Part shown: one piece after another, positions 45,589 to 53,294 of the stretch
Layout of the letters: every line of letters starts with the position of its first letter
How positions within the stretch are numbered: position 1 is the first letter of the stretch
Origin: Hyphomonas sp.
Lineage (GTDB): Bacteria; Pseudomonadota; Alphaproteobacteria; Caulobacterales; Hyphomonadaceae
Assembly (NCBI GenBank): GCA_002700305.1
Contig: PACZ01000024.1
Location: forward strand, 310,001 to 374,000
Length of the DNA: 64,000 nucleotides
Direction: 5' to 3'
Program-made: the position numbers and the translations under genes
The notes under the pieces: generated by a model
Seen by the model: the letters and a program-made list of their open reading frames with translations, nothing else
Database searches by the model: none
What the model was told of the DNA's origin: nothing

Positions 45589-45604
45589 ACAACGCTAGTA
45601 GACT
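45587..45604. promoter_or_regulatory. Degenerate operator O3 over the tetR start codon
   Basis: ATACAACGCTAGTAGACT matches 13 of 18 bases of the operator TTTCAACGCTTGTTGAAT found at 45695, including the core CAACGCT. It covers the tetR ATG (45586-45588). A weak site here would allow the regulator to limit its own synthesis. Confidence 0.4.
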
Positions 45605-45692
45605 GCACACTCAGGGAGATCAACGATACCCCTAGGTGACATACCCAGGGCCCTCACCAAGCTTATGCTTGCCATCTCCTCAGGAATAGTCC

Positions 45693-45711
45693 AATTTCAA
45701 CGCTTGTTGAA
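45693..45711. promoter_or_regulatory. Operator O4 upstream of the hydrolase-MFS operon
   Basis: AATTTCAACGCTTGTTGAA is the exact reverse complement of the 19-base operator at 42454-42472. It lies 146 bases before the hydrolase start and 105 bases from the tetR start on the other strand, so it can serve both divergent promoters. A further short palindrome, ATACC-N5-GGTAT, is at 45721-45735. Confidence 0.75.
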
Positions 45712-45856
45712 TAAATAGAAATACCGATCAGGTATCAAGAAGCAGGGGAAGAGATGTGAGCGACGCTGTTCGGCCACTTACAGGGCATCCAGCTGATTTG
45801 CTGCCATGTGACTATCGGCAGGCTCAGGGCAGAACGCCCCTGCCAGGGAACCGCCC

Positions 45857-46723
45857 ATGACAGATGACATTTATTACCGCTCTACGGATGGGTTGAATCT
45901 CTATGCGAAGCGCTACGGCGCAGCAGATGCACCGCTCAGCATACTGTGCATGCACGGCCTGACCCGGAATCACAAGGATTTCGAACCGATGATCGCGGAC
46001 CTGCCGGACCGCTATCAGTTCATTGCCATCGATGTGCGAGGCCGCGGCCTTTCAGACCGGGACCCGAACGCAGAGAACTATTCTCCCGCTGTCTATGCCG
46101 GCGATATGGCTGCCTTGCTGGACCATTTGAACCTGACGCGTGTTGCACTCATAGGAACATCGATGGGCGGACTGATGTCCATGATCATGATGAAGACCAT
46201 GCCGGAACGCATCAGCGGCGTTGTCCTGAACGATGTCGGCCCCGTCTTTGAGAAATCAGGACTGGACCGGATCGCCGCCTATACAAGTGACACCGAACCA
46301 AAGGCCGGGTGGGACGACGCGGCCAGATCCGTCGGGGAAGTTCAGGCAGAGATCTTCCCCGACTATGGCCCGGAGCAGTGGATGGCCTTTGCCCGCCGCA
46401 CCTATCGGGAACTGGATGACGGACGCGTGGCGCTTGACTACGATCCGGCCATCACCCGCACAGTCGGACAAGTGCGCCCCGGCCTCCTGACACGGATCGC
46501 CATGTGGAAGCTCTACAAGGGAATGTCGAAGGTCCCGCTTCTTCTGATCCGTGGAGAAACATCCGATATCCTGTCGGCAAAGACTGCCGCAAAGATGATC
46601 AAAAAACACCCTGACGCATCCCTCGTTACCGTTCCCCGCATAGGACACGCCCCCATTCTCGACGAACCGGAAGCCCTGAAAGGCATCCGGACCTTCCTGG
46701 CCAATATAGAAGCTCGCACATGA
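45857..46723 (+). CDS. Alpha/beta hydrolase
   Basis: Serine hydrolase of 288 residues without a signal peptide, so cytoplasmic. The triad is Ser102 (GTSMGG nucleophile elbow), Asp237 (RGETSDILS) and His264 (RIGHAPILDEP). The oxyanion segment is MHGLTRN and the strand-helix after it is IAIDVRGRGLSDRDP. It would cleave an ester, lactone or C-C bond; the length and the RGRGLSDR motif fit the esterase/lactonase and meta-cleavage hydrolase branch. AGGGAA precedes the ATG. The MFS gene overlaps by ATGA. Operator O4 upstream ties it to the TonB receptor, so the imported compound is the likely substrate. Confidence 0.92.
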   Translation: MTDDIYYRSTDGLNLYAKRYGAADAPLSILCMHGLTRNHKDFEPMIADLPDRYQFIAIDVRGRGLSDRDPNAENYSPAVYAGDMAALLDHLNLTRVALIGTSMGGLMSMIMMKTMPERISGVVLNDVGPVFEKSGLDRIAAYTSDTEPKAGWDDAARSVGEVQAEIFPDYGPEQWMAFARRTYRELDDGRVALDYDPAITRTVGQVRPGLLTRIAMWKLYKGMSKVPLLLIRGETSDILSAKTAAKMIKKHPDASLVTVPRIGHAPILDEPEALKGIRTFLANIEART

Positions 46724-48009
46724 CCGCTGTCACGCCTACCGCTCCCGCCACCGCCATTCCCGGCCGCGCCTGGGTCCTTGCCGTACTGACTCTGACCTAC
46801 ACGTTCAATCATATTGATCGTCAGGTCCTGGTGATCCTGCTGGAGCCGATCAAGGCAGAGCTGAACCTGCGTGACGGGGACCTTGGTATGCTGACCGGCA
46901 TCGTGTTCGCCGGCTTTTACGCCACGCTTGGTATTCCGGTGGCGATGTGGGCCGACCGGGGCAACCGCCGGAACATCATTGCGCTCGCCCTGACAATCTG
47001 GTCGGCGATGACCGCGCTGTCCGGATTGGCCCAGACCTACTGGCAATTGCTGCTGGCACGCATGGGGGTTGGTGTTGGGGAAGCTGGCGGTACACCGCCT
47101 GCGACATCCATGATCGCGGACCTCTACCCGCCAAAGGAACGCGCCACAGCGATGGGCATTTACACGACCGGCATTGGCCTCGGCGTGATGGCTGGCTTCG
47201 CCCTTGGCGGAATCATCTACGAACATTTTGGCTGGCGCGCCGCTTTCTTCGTGGCCGGGGTTCCTGGCTTGTTGCTGGCATTACTTGTCCGCTTCACGGT
47301 GAAAGAGCCTGCGCGTGGCCTGGCCGACCAGCAGCAGGTGGAGGGGGATGCGCCGTCCTTCCCGGAAACGATCCGCTTTATCCTTGGTCAGTCGTCCTAT
47401 CTCTGGCTGCTGGCCGGATGCCTCCTGATCTGTATTTCCTCGAATGCGTTTCTCGTGTTCACCTCGGGCCACCTGCAGCGCACTTATGGCCTGACCCCCG
47501 GTGAAGTTTCCTTGCCGCTCGGCGTGCTCATTGGCGGTGTCGGCAGCGTAGGCGCTGTTGTACTGGGCGCAGTTTGCGACCGCCTGTCCGCAAAGGATAT
47601 GCGCTGGCGGCCGCTGATGATTGCGATCTGCGCAGGTCTTGCCCTGCCGTTTGCCTGGATGTTCCTGCACGCCCCGAATGTCTGGGCGGCCTATGCATGG
47701 AATCTGGTTCCGGCTTTCATCGGTCTTATTTATGCGAGCATCGCCTACACCGCGTCACAGGAACTGGTTCAGGTCCGCATGCGGTCTTTCGCATCAGCCT
47801 TCATGTTGTTCTGCCTGACGCTCATCGGTATCGGCGGTGGGCCCTGGATCGCAGGCGAGCTCAGCGATTATTTTGCGGCGCAAGGCGCACAGAATTCTCT
47901 CGCGAGATCCCTGGAAATGATGCTGATGTTCAATCTTGCATCCATCGCCTGCCTGCTCATGGCCACCCGCAACTACCGCCGCGACGCTGCGCGCGCCGCA
48001 GCAGCGTGA
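46720..48009 (+). CDS. MFS transporter, Spinster-like
   Basis: Inner-membrane major facilitator of 429 residues with about 12 hydrophobic segments. Seen are TLTYTFNHIDRQVLVILLEP in helix 1, the loop motif ADRGNRRNIIALALTIWSAM (D-R-x-x-R-R) between helices 2 and 3, and GVGEAGGTPPATSMIADLYP in helix 4-5, the pattern of the Spinster-type group common in sphingomonads. It probably carries the compound taken up by the TonB receptor, or the product of the hydrolase, across the inner membrane; direction is unknown. It is translationally coupled to the hydrolase by ATGA and ends the operon. Confidence 0.92.
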   Translation: MTAVTPTAPATAIPGRAWVLAVLTLTYTFNHIDRQVLVILLEPIKAELNLRDGDLGMLTGIVFAGFYATLGIPVAMWADRGNRRNIIALALTIWSAMTALSGLAQTYWQLLLARMGVGVGEAGGTPPATSMIADLYPPKERATAMGIYTTGIGLGVMAGFALGGIIYEHFGWRAAFFVAGVPGLLLALLVRFTVKEPARGLADQQQVEGDAPSFPETIRFILGQSSYLWLLAGCLLICISSNAFLVFTSGHLQRTYGLTPGEVSLPLGVLIGGVGSVGAVVLGAVCDRLSAKDMRWRPLMIAICAGLALPFAWMFLHAPNVWAAYAWNLVPAFIGLIYASIAYTASQELVQVRMRSFASAFMLFCLTLIGIGGGPWIAGELSDYFAAQGAQNSLARSLEMMLMFNLASIACLLMATRNYRRDAARAAAA

Positions 48010-48032
48010 CGCGCCAGAGGGCCTTCACCCCT

Positions 48033-48497
48033 CTAAAGCAAAAAAGTCCGTAGCTGGGCTAACCAGACCAGTGCGATGCCAATCGCCAGGAAAGGGCCAA
48101 ACGGCATCAGTCCGGAGGGTTTACGTCTGGCCAGCATGAGGACACCCGCAAACAACAAGCCTGAACTGCTCGCGATCAGCACGATCCAGGGAAGGCCAAT
48201 CCAGCCACACCATGCGCCACCGGCGGCGAGCAATTTTGCATCCCCCCGGCCCAGCCCGTCACTACCGCGTAAAGCGCGGTATCCCTTTTCTACCGCAAAG
48301 AAAAAGAGATAACCCGCAAGAGCGCCGATTATTGCGGCCCAGACACTCCCGGTAAAATACCAGAACTGAACGATCCCCGCGCCAATCAAAGGAAGGGTCA
48401 GGACATCCGGCAAGCGCATGGTTCGCAAATCGATCCATGAGAGCGCGGCCAACGCCGGCAACAGAACAATGGCCCAAAGCAGCACGTCAGTGTTCAT
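48033..48497 (-). CDS. gspO: Prepilin peptidase, A24 family, peptidase domain only
   Basis: Membrane aspartic peptidase of 154 residues from the ATG at 48497 (GGGAAAG upstream). It trims the leader peptides of pseudopilins. The catalytic Asp residues are Asp23 (SWIDLRTMRLPD) and Asp86 (GRGDAKLL). The N-terminal methylation domain with its zinc cysteines, present in full-size GspO/PilD, is absent, so this protein can cleave but probably not N-methylate. It lies 1.5 kb beyond the end of the gsp operon on the same strand, and is the only prepilin peptidase seen for GspG-K here. CpaA-type enzymes of Flp pili have the same short form, so service to both systems is possible. Confidence 0.88.
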   Translation of the reverse strand: MNTDVLLWAIVLLPALAALSWIDLRTMRLPDVLTLPLIGAGIVQFWYFTGSVWAAIIGALAGYLFFFAVEKGYRALRGSDGLGRGDAKLLAAGGAWCGWIGLPWIVLIASSSGLLFAGVLMLARRKPSGLMPFGPFLAIGIALVWLAQLRTFLL

Positions 48498-48555
48498 GAT
48501 GATGCTTTCCCTACCCGGCCCCGCCGTCACCGGCTTAGCATAGAAGGAACACCCC

Positions 48556-48588
48556 AAAACGAAAACGCCCGGGCTCATAGCCCGGGCG
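48556..48588 (-). terminator. Terminator of the CAP-domain gene
   Basis: CGCCCGGGCT and AGCCCGGGCG form a 10-bp stem with a three-base loop (48566-48588). On the minus strand it is followed by TTTTCGTTTT. It lies 24 bases past the CAP-domain stop and separates that gene from the prepilin peptidase gene. Confidence 0.85.
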
Positions 48589-48612
48589 AATTGCAAAATG
48601 CTCTGATCCCTC

Positions 48613-49431
48613 TCAGAGAGACGACGAAATCGCCGGACCTTTCAGGGTGTAGACATCGTTGCCCAACGCCACATCCATTTGCAGGAAGCCTTCCTCCATC
48701 GAAGGAATGGAAGCAGGAAGCTTGTCTCCGATGCCGCGCATCAGCGTTGTTCCATTTGCTGAGACGACCGACCAGCCGACCGGCTCGAATTTCTCGCTGT
48801 AGTCTGCGGTCAGTTTGGCACGAGCCGCGGCAACAGTCGGCATCGGCGCGTCCAGACGCCCGTCGATCCGGGCGAACAGTTCCACGACATACACCACGCC
48901 ATTCGCTTCAATGGCAGCAACGCCCATATGGTCGAACGCGTTACGCTTGAAGTTTTCGGCATTCGCCTTGTCGGCCATCATGACCTTCTGAATGTCTTCG
49001 GCAGACGTACCAGCCTTGACGACGACCACATTGGCACCGAAGGCACCGATCAGACCGCTGCGTTCCATCATCCGCACACGGTCCAGGTGCGTCCGGCCTT
49101 CCAGGTCTTCATGAGCGGCGTAGCCGCGCACAGCCATGTCATAGGCATGAAGACGGGCCGCATCCATCAGCGAGCTGAGCGCCTCAAGTTCAGACGCGCC
49201 GTGATCAGCGCGCTGTTCGCCGGCAAGGCGCAACAGCTGGTTTGCCGTAGCCGAGTCCGTCTTGATGCCGTCGATGCCTTGAAGACAGGCATTGGCTTCT
49301 TTCTGGAACGCCGTCGGCGTAATCCCGTAACCATCGGATAGGTCACAGGCAGGATCTGCAAAGGCGGGCCCGCTCAGAGCCGCAAGGGCTAGCGCCGAAA
49401 CGGACAGAAATTTGTATGTGCTTCGTAACAT
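48613..49431 (-). CDS. Secreted CAP-domain (SCP-like) protein
   Basis: Exported protein of 272 residues from the ATG at 49431, with signal peptide LSVSALALAALSGPAFA. The CAP fold is seen in ARLHAYDMAVRGYAAHEDLE (the His and Glu of the cavity), then GRTHLDRVRMMERSGL, FGANVVVV and FDHMGVAAIEANGVVYVVEL. Bacterial CAP proteins are extracellular and of mostly unknown activity. The C-terminal 70 residues (FEPVGWSVVSANGTTLMRGI, PSMEEGFLQMDVAL) form a separate domain I cannot name. Its place between the gsp operon and the prepilin peptidase makes it a candidate T2SS cargo; this is inference. An inverted repeat adjoins its start codon. Confidence 0.8.
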   Translation of the reverse strand: MLRSTYKFLSVSALALAALSGPAFADPACDLSDGYGITPTAFQKEANACLQGIDGIKTDSATANQLLRLAGEQRADHGASELEALSSLMDAARLHAYDMAVRGYAAHEDLEGRTHLDRVRMMERSGLIGAFGANVVVVKAGTSAEDIQKVMMADKANAENFKRNAFDHMGVAAIEANGVVYVVELFARIDGRLDAPMPTVAAARAKLTADYSEKFEPVGWSVVSANGTTLMRGIGDKLPASIPSMEEGFLQMDVALGNDVYTLKGPAISSSL

Positions 49432-49435
49432 AACT

Positions 49436-49455
49436 GTCACACTACGCTGTGTGAC
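49436..49455. promoter_or_regulatory. Inverted repeat at the start of the CAP-domain gene
   Basis: GTCACAC, six bases, GTGTGAC: a perfect repeat ending five bases before the ATG. TTGACA lies 12 bases upstream of it in the direction of transcription, and the region above is AT-rich. It fits an operator over the promoter, or an RNA hairpin close to the initiation site, where no ribosome site is visible. Confidence 0.4.
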
Positions 49456-49527
49456 GATTATGTGTCAATTACGTACAATATTGAGTATTTTTTATGTATC
49501 GCAGCAATTACTACAGGACACATTAGG

Positions 49528-50004
49528 TCATTCAGGCTGGCAAGCGGTCAATCCTGTAAGCGGCGTTATGATTTCCCAGCCCTGAACATCCTGTGAAATC
49601 ATGCGGGCGAGCGGCACTCTGCGCCCTCCATCGATCTCCTCACCCGGCGACAAGGTCAATGAGACCGGTCGCGAATCTTCACTGCGAAGGGTCATCTGCG
49701 TCAGAAACTGCCCGAAAATATCTCCGCTTTGCGACTCGATCCCCATCGTCTGTTCCCGCCCCTCAAACACCATTTGCGCGGTATCGGTACCGGCAACATG
49801 GAAAAACACAAAGTGACGGGGTTCATCGCGCGACCAGAGGAACAGGCCACAGGTTCCCGGTTCAAGTGTCTGGGCCGGCAGCGAATTCGTTGCCACGACA
49901 TCGGCCGCCGGGCCTGCGGCATTCTTGTTCGCCGGCACGGAGGTGTCTGACGACGCACAGGCAGATACAAACACCAGACTGCAAACCAAAGCTCGAAACA
50001 TCAT
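49528..50004 (-). CDS. Small lipoprotein at the end of the gsp operon
   Basis: Not recognised as a known family. The start at 50004 overlaps the gspN stop by ATGA and has GGGGAG upstream, giving 158 residues. The lipoprotein signal ends at Cys16 (VSAC). The mature part starts with a disordered stretch, then LEPGTCGLFLWSRDEPRHFV, QMVFEGREQTMGIESQSGDI, FLTQMTLRSEDSRPVSLTLS and the C-terminal LTGLTACQP. Cys in GTCG and near the C-terminus may form a disulfide. Translational coupling to gspN ties it to the secretion system, where a pilotin that takes GspD to the outer membrane is otherwise not seen. That role is a guess by position. Confidence 0.7.
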   Translation of the reverse strand: MMFRALVCSLVFVSACASSDTSVPANKNAAGPAADVVATNSLPAQTLEPGTCGLFLWSRDEPRHFVFFHVAGTDTAQMVFEGREQTMGIESQSGDIFGQFLTQMTLRSEDSRPVSLTLSPGEEIDGGRRVPLARMISQDVQGWEIITPLTGLTACQPE

Positions 50005-50741
50005 TGGCTTCTCTCCCCTTGCCCATTCTCTTGCGTGTAGACAAACCGTCCCGCTTCGTTGGTAAACCCGGCCAGTAGCAGAGCACTCGCCTGATCCTCC
50101 GGCACATCCCATAGTTCCAGCCGGCCGCCACCATTCAGATAGGCGTTCGCCGAAATCTGCGTGCCGTCGGCGGCCCGGCCCTCCATGGAAATGGCCAACT
50201 GCCCCTGGTCACATGATAGCGTACCGATCAATTCCGGCCAGGTCGCTCCGTAAACGGCTGATATGCGCGACAACGCATCTGTTGTGGCATGTCCACTTGC
50301 CTCCCGGCACCCTGTTCGCGCGGCATCAATTGAAACATTTGTCAGGCGCAATGAAACATCCTGCGCAGGAAAAGAGGATGAAATACGTGTCGCATCGAAA
50401 GTCAGCGCAGCCTGCCCTTTGCGGATTCGGATGCCATTGGATGCCAGGCCGGCGAGTGCGTTGCCACGCCCGTAGGGACCACTCCAGCGGACCATATGGC
50501 CAGGCTCCCCCTTCAGGACACGTAGCAGACTGAAGTCACCCTCCACAGCCCCTGCCACATCCCCCTGAACAACAAGCCCCGTAACCTGGCCATGCCAGAC
50601 CGTACCGCGCGCTTGCTGCCAGCCGATGCCCTGCTGAACAAGGCCCGACTGCCTCAGTGCGAACAAGAGCGGGATGTTGGCGACCAGCGCACAAGCGAAC
50701 ACACCGACAAACGCCGTGGAAAGCAGCAGCTTTTTTCCCAT
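50001..50741 (-). CDS. gspN: Type II secretion system protein N
   Basis: Inner-membrane protein of 246 residues with one N-terminal membrane segment (LLLSTAFVGVFACALVANIP) and a periplasmic domain. The family pattern is seen in QQGIGWQQARGTVWHGQVTG, VVQGDVAGAVEGDFSLLRVL and GRAADGTQISANAYLNGGGR, repeated short beta-strands. GspN is present in only some T2SS and its role is not settled. It overlaps gspM by TGATG and the lipoprotein gene by ATGA. Identification rests on operon position together with the W-x-G motifs. Confidence 0.75.
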   Translation of the reverse strand: MGKKLLLSTAFVGVFACALVANIPLLFALRQSGLVQQGIGWQQARGTVWHGQVTGLVVQGDVAGAVEGDFSLLRVLKGEPGHMVRWSGPYGRGNALAGLASNGIRIRKGQAALTFDATRISSSFPAQDVSLRLTNVSIDAARTGCREASGHATTDALSRISAVYGATWPELIGTLSCDQGQLAISMEGRAADGTQISANAYLNGGGRLELWDVPEDQASALLLAGFTNEAGRFVYTQENGQGERSQ

Positions 50742-51214
50742 CAGGAACCGCCTCCACCAAATTCGAAACTTGCCCGCACCGTGCCCGACGCATCGGCAAA
50801 AACCGACGCCTGCGCCGGCTGCGCGCCCAGCTGACGCTCAGCCATTTCCAACCAGGAAAACAGCGACTGTACAGACGCCTGATCAAACTGAATGATAATC
50901 GCGCCGCGTTCATTTGTCTGAAGGCGTGAAACGGCAAGACCGCGCTGGCTGGCAAGATCGACCAGACGCGCCCTCAGATCCTCACCAGAAACAGACATCT
51001 CAGGCATGTCACGACCGCCGCCAACAACAGGCCGTGCCGCCACAACGGCATCCAGCGTGCGGGATGCAACCGCCAGAGACGATTCGGCGCTCTCCCTGGC
51101 CGCCAGCAACGGACGCACGATCAGGACATTCGCCAGCAGAGCCGTTGCCAGAAGTCCGGCAAACAGGATCAGAAGACGCTCCCGCACCGACCGGGTGGAC
51201 CAGTATTCCATCAT
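50741..51214 (-). CDS. gspM: Type II secretion system protein M
   Basis: Inner-membrane platform protein of 157 residues. A short cytoplasmic N-terminus (MEYWSTRSVRERLL) precedes one membrane segment (ILFAGLLATALLANVLIV), a coiled coil (ARESAESSLAVASRTLDAVV), and a ferredoxin-like periplasmic domain (LVDLASQRGLAVSRLQTNER, then VQSLFSWLEMAERQLG). It stabilises GspL and pairs with it. Its start overlaps the gspL stop by ATGA. The sequence is weakly conserved across the family, so length, topology and place in the operon carry the call. Confidence 0.88.
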   Translation of the reverse strand: MMEYWSTRSVRERLLILFAGLLATALLANVLIVRPLLAARESAESSLAVASRTLDAVVAARPVVGGGRDMPEMSVSGEDLRARLVDLASQRGLAVSRLQTNERGAIIIQFDQASVQSLFSWLEMAERQLGAQPAQASVFADASGTVRASFEFGGGGS

Positions 51215-52314
51215 GACGGCAACTCCAGGATCAGATCGCCCACGACACGGCCATCCTCGACCCGGGCGTCTCCGAGGCGAACGGCCAGCCCTCCGGACTC
51301 GATAGAGGATTTCAGAGCCTCGTCATCACCGAAAGCGCTATAGATCAGTTTGGCCTGCAGCTGGCCGCTGCCGGCATCGTAGCGAAGGCTTGAAAGCTGG
51401 GTTCCTTCGGCCTGACCCAGCGCCGCATACAGGACGCCCGTCATCTGCCTGAAACTGACTGCCCGCCCTTCTGGTCCTCCAGACCGCTGCCGCACGGCCG
51501 TCAGGATGTTTGACGGAACAGGCTCACCGGGGAAAAGGGCCGAAAAATTATCGCGCGTTTGCTGCGTTAGCTCTGCTTCCAGCTGTTTCATCGTCTGAAT
51601 ACTGGCAAATGTGTAGAGGCCCCAGACAACCGCCAAGGCTGCCGCAAGCCCCGCTAGCAGGCGGAAACGCCTGAAGTCCACCGGAAGTTCAGCCTTTCGC
51701 GCAAATTCCGCCTGGCGCAAATCAATCCCGGTTTCGCCGGACGCAACATATCCTGCCAACAGAAGCAGTGCGTCGTCTGGAACCTCAACCGCCTGGCCTG
51801 CCTTGTCGAGAAGCACCGAAACAAGTTCTTCGGGGAGGGATTTGTCGATGGCGAGTCTCACGCCCCCGGCGGCGGCGATAATGTGCTGGCCAACATCCTG
51901 CGGAGCTGCGCCCTCTGGCAGCAAAGTCACATCCGGAACGAGACGGGCATCCTCCAGCCCCGCCTCTGCCAAGCGCAACATCCACGCGTCCATGACAGCT
52001 TTTGCCACGAGACAGGCATCGGCCTGCTCACCACTTTTCTTGCGCGGGTCAATCGCGACATGCAAAGTTTCGACCGGGACAGAGACATCATCCTCGACCG
52101 CAAAGCGGGCCGCACGCAGCCAGTCTGCGCGCCGTGTGCCCACCAGCCTTACCTGCGCCAGCGCCACTTCGGTCGCCGGCACAATGACGGTCACCTCATC
52201 GGAACCGGACGGCATGACGTCTGGCCGTTCCACAGCGACGCGTCCCTGCTCAACTGCCACAAATCGCCAGCTCTCGCCTGGCGCTGGCAGCAAGCCAACA
52301 AAATGCCGGGCCAT
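51211..52314 (-). CDS. gspL: Type II secretion system protein L
   Basis: Assembly-platform protein of 367 residues linking the ATPase GspE to the membrane. The N-terminal 230 residues form the actin-like cytoplasmic domain (VTVIVPATEVALAQVRLVGT, LRAARFAVEDDVSVPVETLH). It is followed by a membrane segment (LLAGLAAALAVVWGLYTFAS) and a periplasmic ferredoxin-like domain (VSFRQMTGVLYAALGQAEGT). The start overlaps the gspK stop by TGATG. It is a typical length for GspL and all three parts are in order. Confidence 0.9.
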   Translation of the reverse strand: MARHFVGLLPAPGESWRFVAVEQGRVAVERPDVMPSGSDEVTVIVPATEVALAQVRLVGTRRADWLRAARFAVEDDVSVPVETLHVAIDPRKKSGEQADACLVAKAVMDAWMLRLAEAGLEDARLVPDVTLLPEGAAPQDVGQHIIAAAGGVRLAIDKSLPEELVSVLLDKAGQAVEVPDDALLLLAGYVASGETGIDLRQAEFARKAELPVDFRRFRLLAGLAAALAVVWGLYTFASIQTMKQLEAELTQQTRDNFSALFPGEPVPSNILTAVRQRSGGPEGRAVSFRQMTGVLYAALGQAEGTQLSSLRYDAGSGQLQAKLIYSAFGDDEALKSSIESGGLAVRLGDARVEDGRVVGDLILELPS

Positions 52315-53294
52315 CAGAATTCCCTCCGCACCAGAGATATGAGCGCGACATCGCCGCTTTCTGCGCGCTGGTAAAGCGCCTGGTACCCGGTGACCAGATC
52401 ACCGGTGCCAATATCCATATCAGCCGCCAGGAAGCTGGACTTGATCGACAGAGCCGCTTCGTTGCGCGCATCCGGAGCAATCCGGTTCACGACGTCTTCT
52501 GCCAGAAAATCATCCACTTTCAGCCATCCCCCAGTTGGGCGGGATTCGATCAGAGACCGGGCGTCATCCTCAGTCAGCTCGCCTGAAAACAGCGACACCA
52601 GAAGCGGCGCCTGTGCTGGCATGAGCGTATTTATGTTGAGGACAGACTGTTCCCGGCCGGGACGAAGGCATAGAAGCCCCTCCACCCGCGACCTGACATC
52701 TGCATCGAAACCTGCAACCGATCTCAATTCGCTTATACTGCGCAGCTGCGTATTCGCGGCGCGATACGGTTCGGCTTGAGAGGCGTAGTATCCATCCTCG
52801 GCACCATAGGTGCGTGAGGAAAAGTCTGCATCCACCCAATCCGCCAGCTTCTGACCGAGAGACTGGGCTTCCGCATTGTTCAGTCCGGCCGCCACCAACA
52901 ATGTTTCAAACGGCGCCAGCGCGTTTTCACTCACACCGCCATCTCCGGCCTCATCAATGAGGGCATTCAGATTGAAGCAGTTCGAAGCTTCCTGTGCCTG
53001 CAGCACAACCATGCCTCTGCCTGCAGGCAAGGTCACCGGATTGGAAAGAAGGTCTGACTCCAGGTTCAAAACGCCTTCGGTCACTTTCATCAAATCTGTC
53101 AGGCGGGACGCAGCCGCATTCGCCGCCCCGCGCGCGACCCAGAAAGTTTCAGCGCGCGAATTGGAGGACTTCGCGATGAGGACGGCACGCGCCAGCGCAT
53201 CCGTCGCAGCAATGGCAGCGGCGGACATCAGCATGACGATGACCAGTACCGAAAGCAGGCTTGCGCCTGTTTCTTTGTCAATTCGCACGCTCAT
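52314..53294 (-). CDS. gspK: Type II secretion system minor pseudopilin K
   Basis: Tip pseudopilin of 326 residues. The leader ends at Gly10 (DKETG) and the mature N-terminus is ASLLSVLVIVMLMSAA. Position 5 is Ser, not Glu, which is usual for GspK and is thought to let it sit at the tip. The body has the inserted alpha domain with helix-hairpin-helix like sequences (NTLMPAQAPLLVSLFSGELT and SRPTGGWLKVDDFLAEDVVN). It overlaps gspJ by ATGA. With GspI and GspJ it starts pseudopilus assembly. Confidence 0.93.
   Translation of the reverse strand: MSVRIDKETGASLLSVLVIVMLMSAAAIAATDALARAVLIAKSSNSRAETFWVARGAANAAASRLTDLMKVTEGVLNLESDLLSNPVTLPAGRGMVVLQAQEASNCFNLNALIDEAGDGGVSENALAPFETLLVAAGLNNAEAQSLGQKLADWVDADFSSRTYGAEDGYYASQAEPYRAANTQLRSISELRSVAGFDADVRSRVEGLLCLRPGREQSVLNINTLMPAQAPLLVSLFSGELTEDDARSLIESRPTGGWLKVDDFLAEDVVNRIAPDARNEAALSIKSSFLAADMDIGTGDLVTGYQALYQRAESGDVALISLVRREF

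Noticed and set aside
48009-48033. A hairpin AGAGGG...CCCTCT between the MFS and prepilin peptidase stops as a terminator
   Set aside because: The stem is about six pairs and has no T run on either strand, so it is too weak to call.
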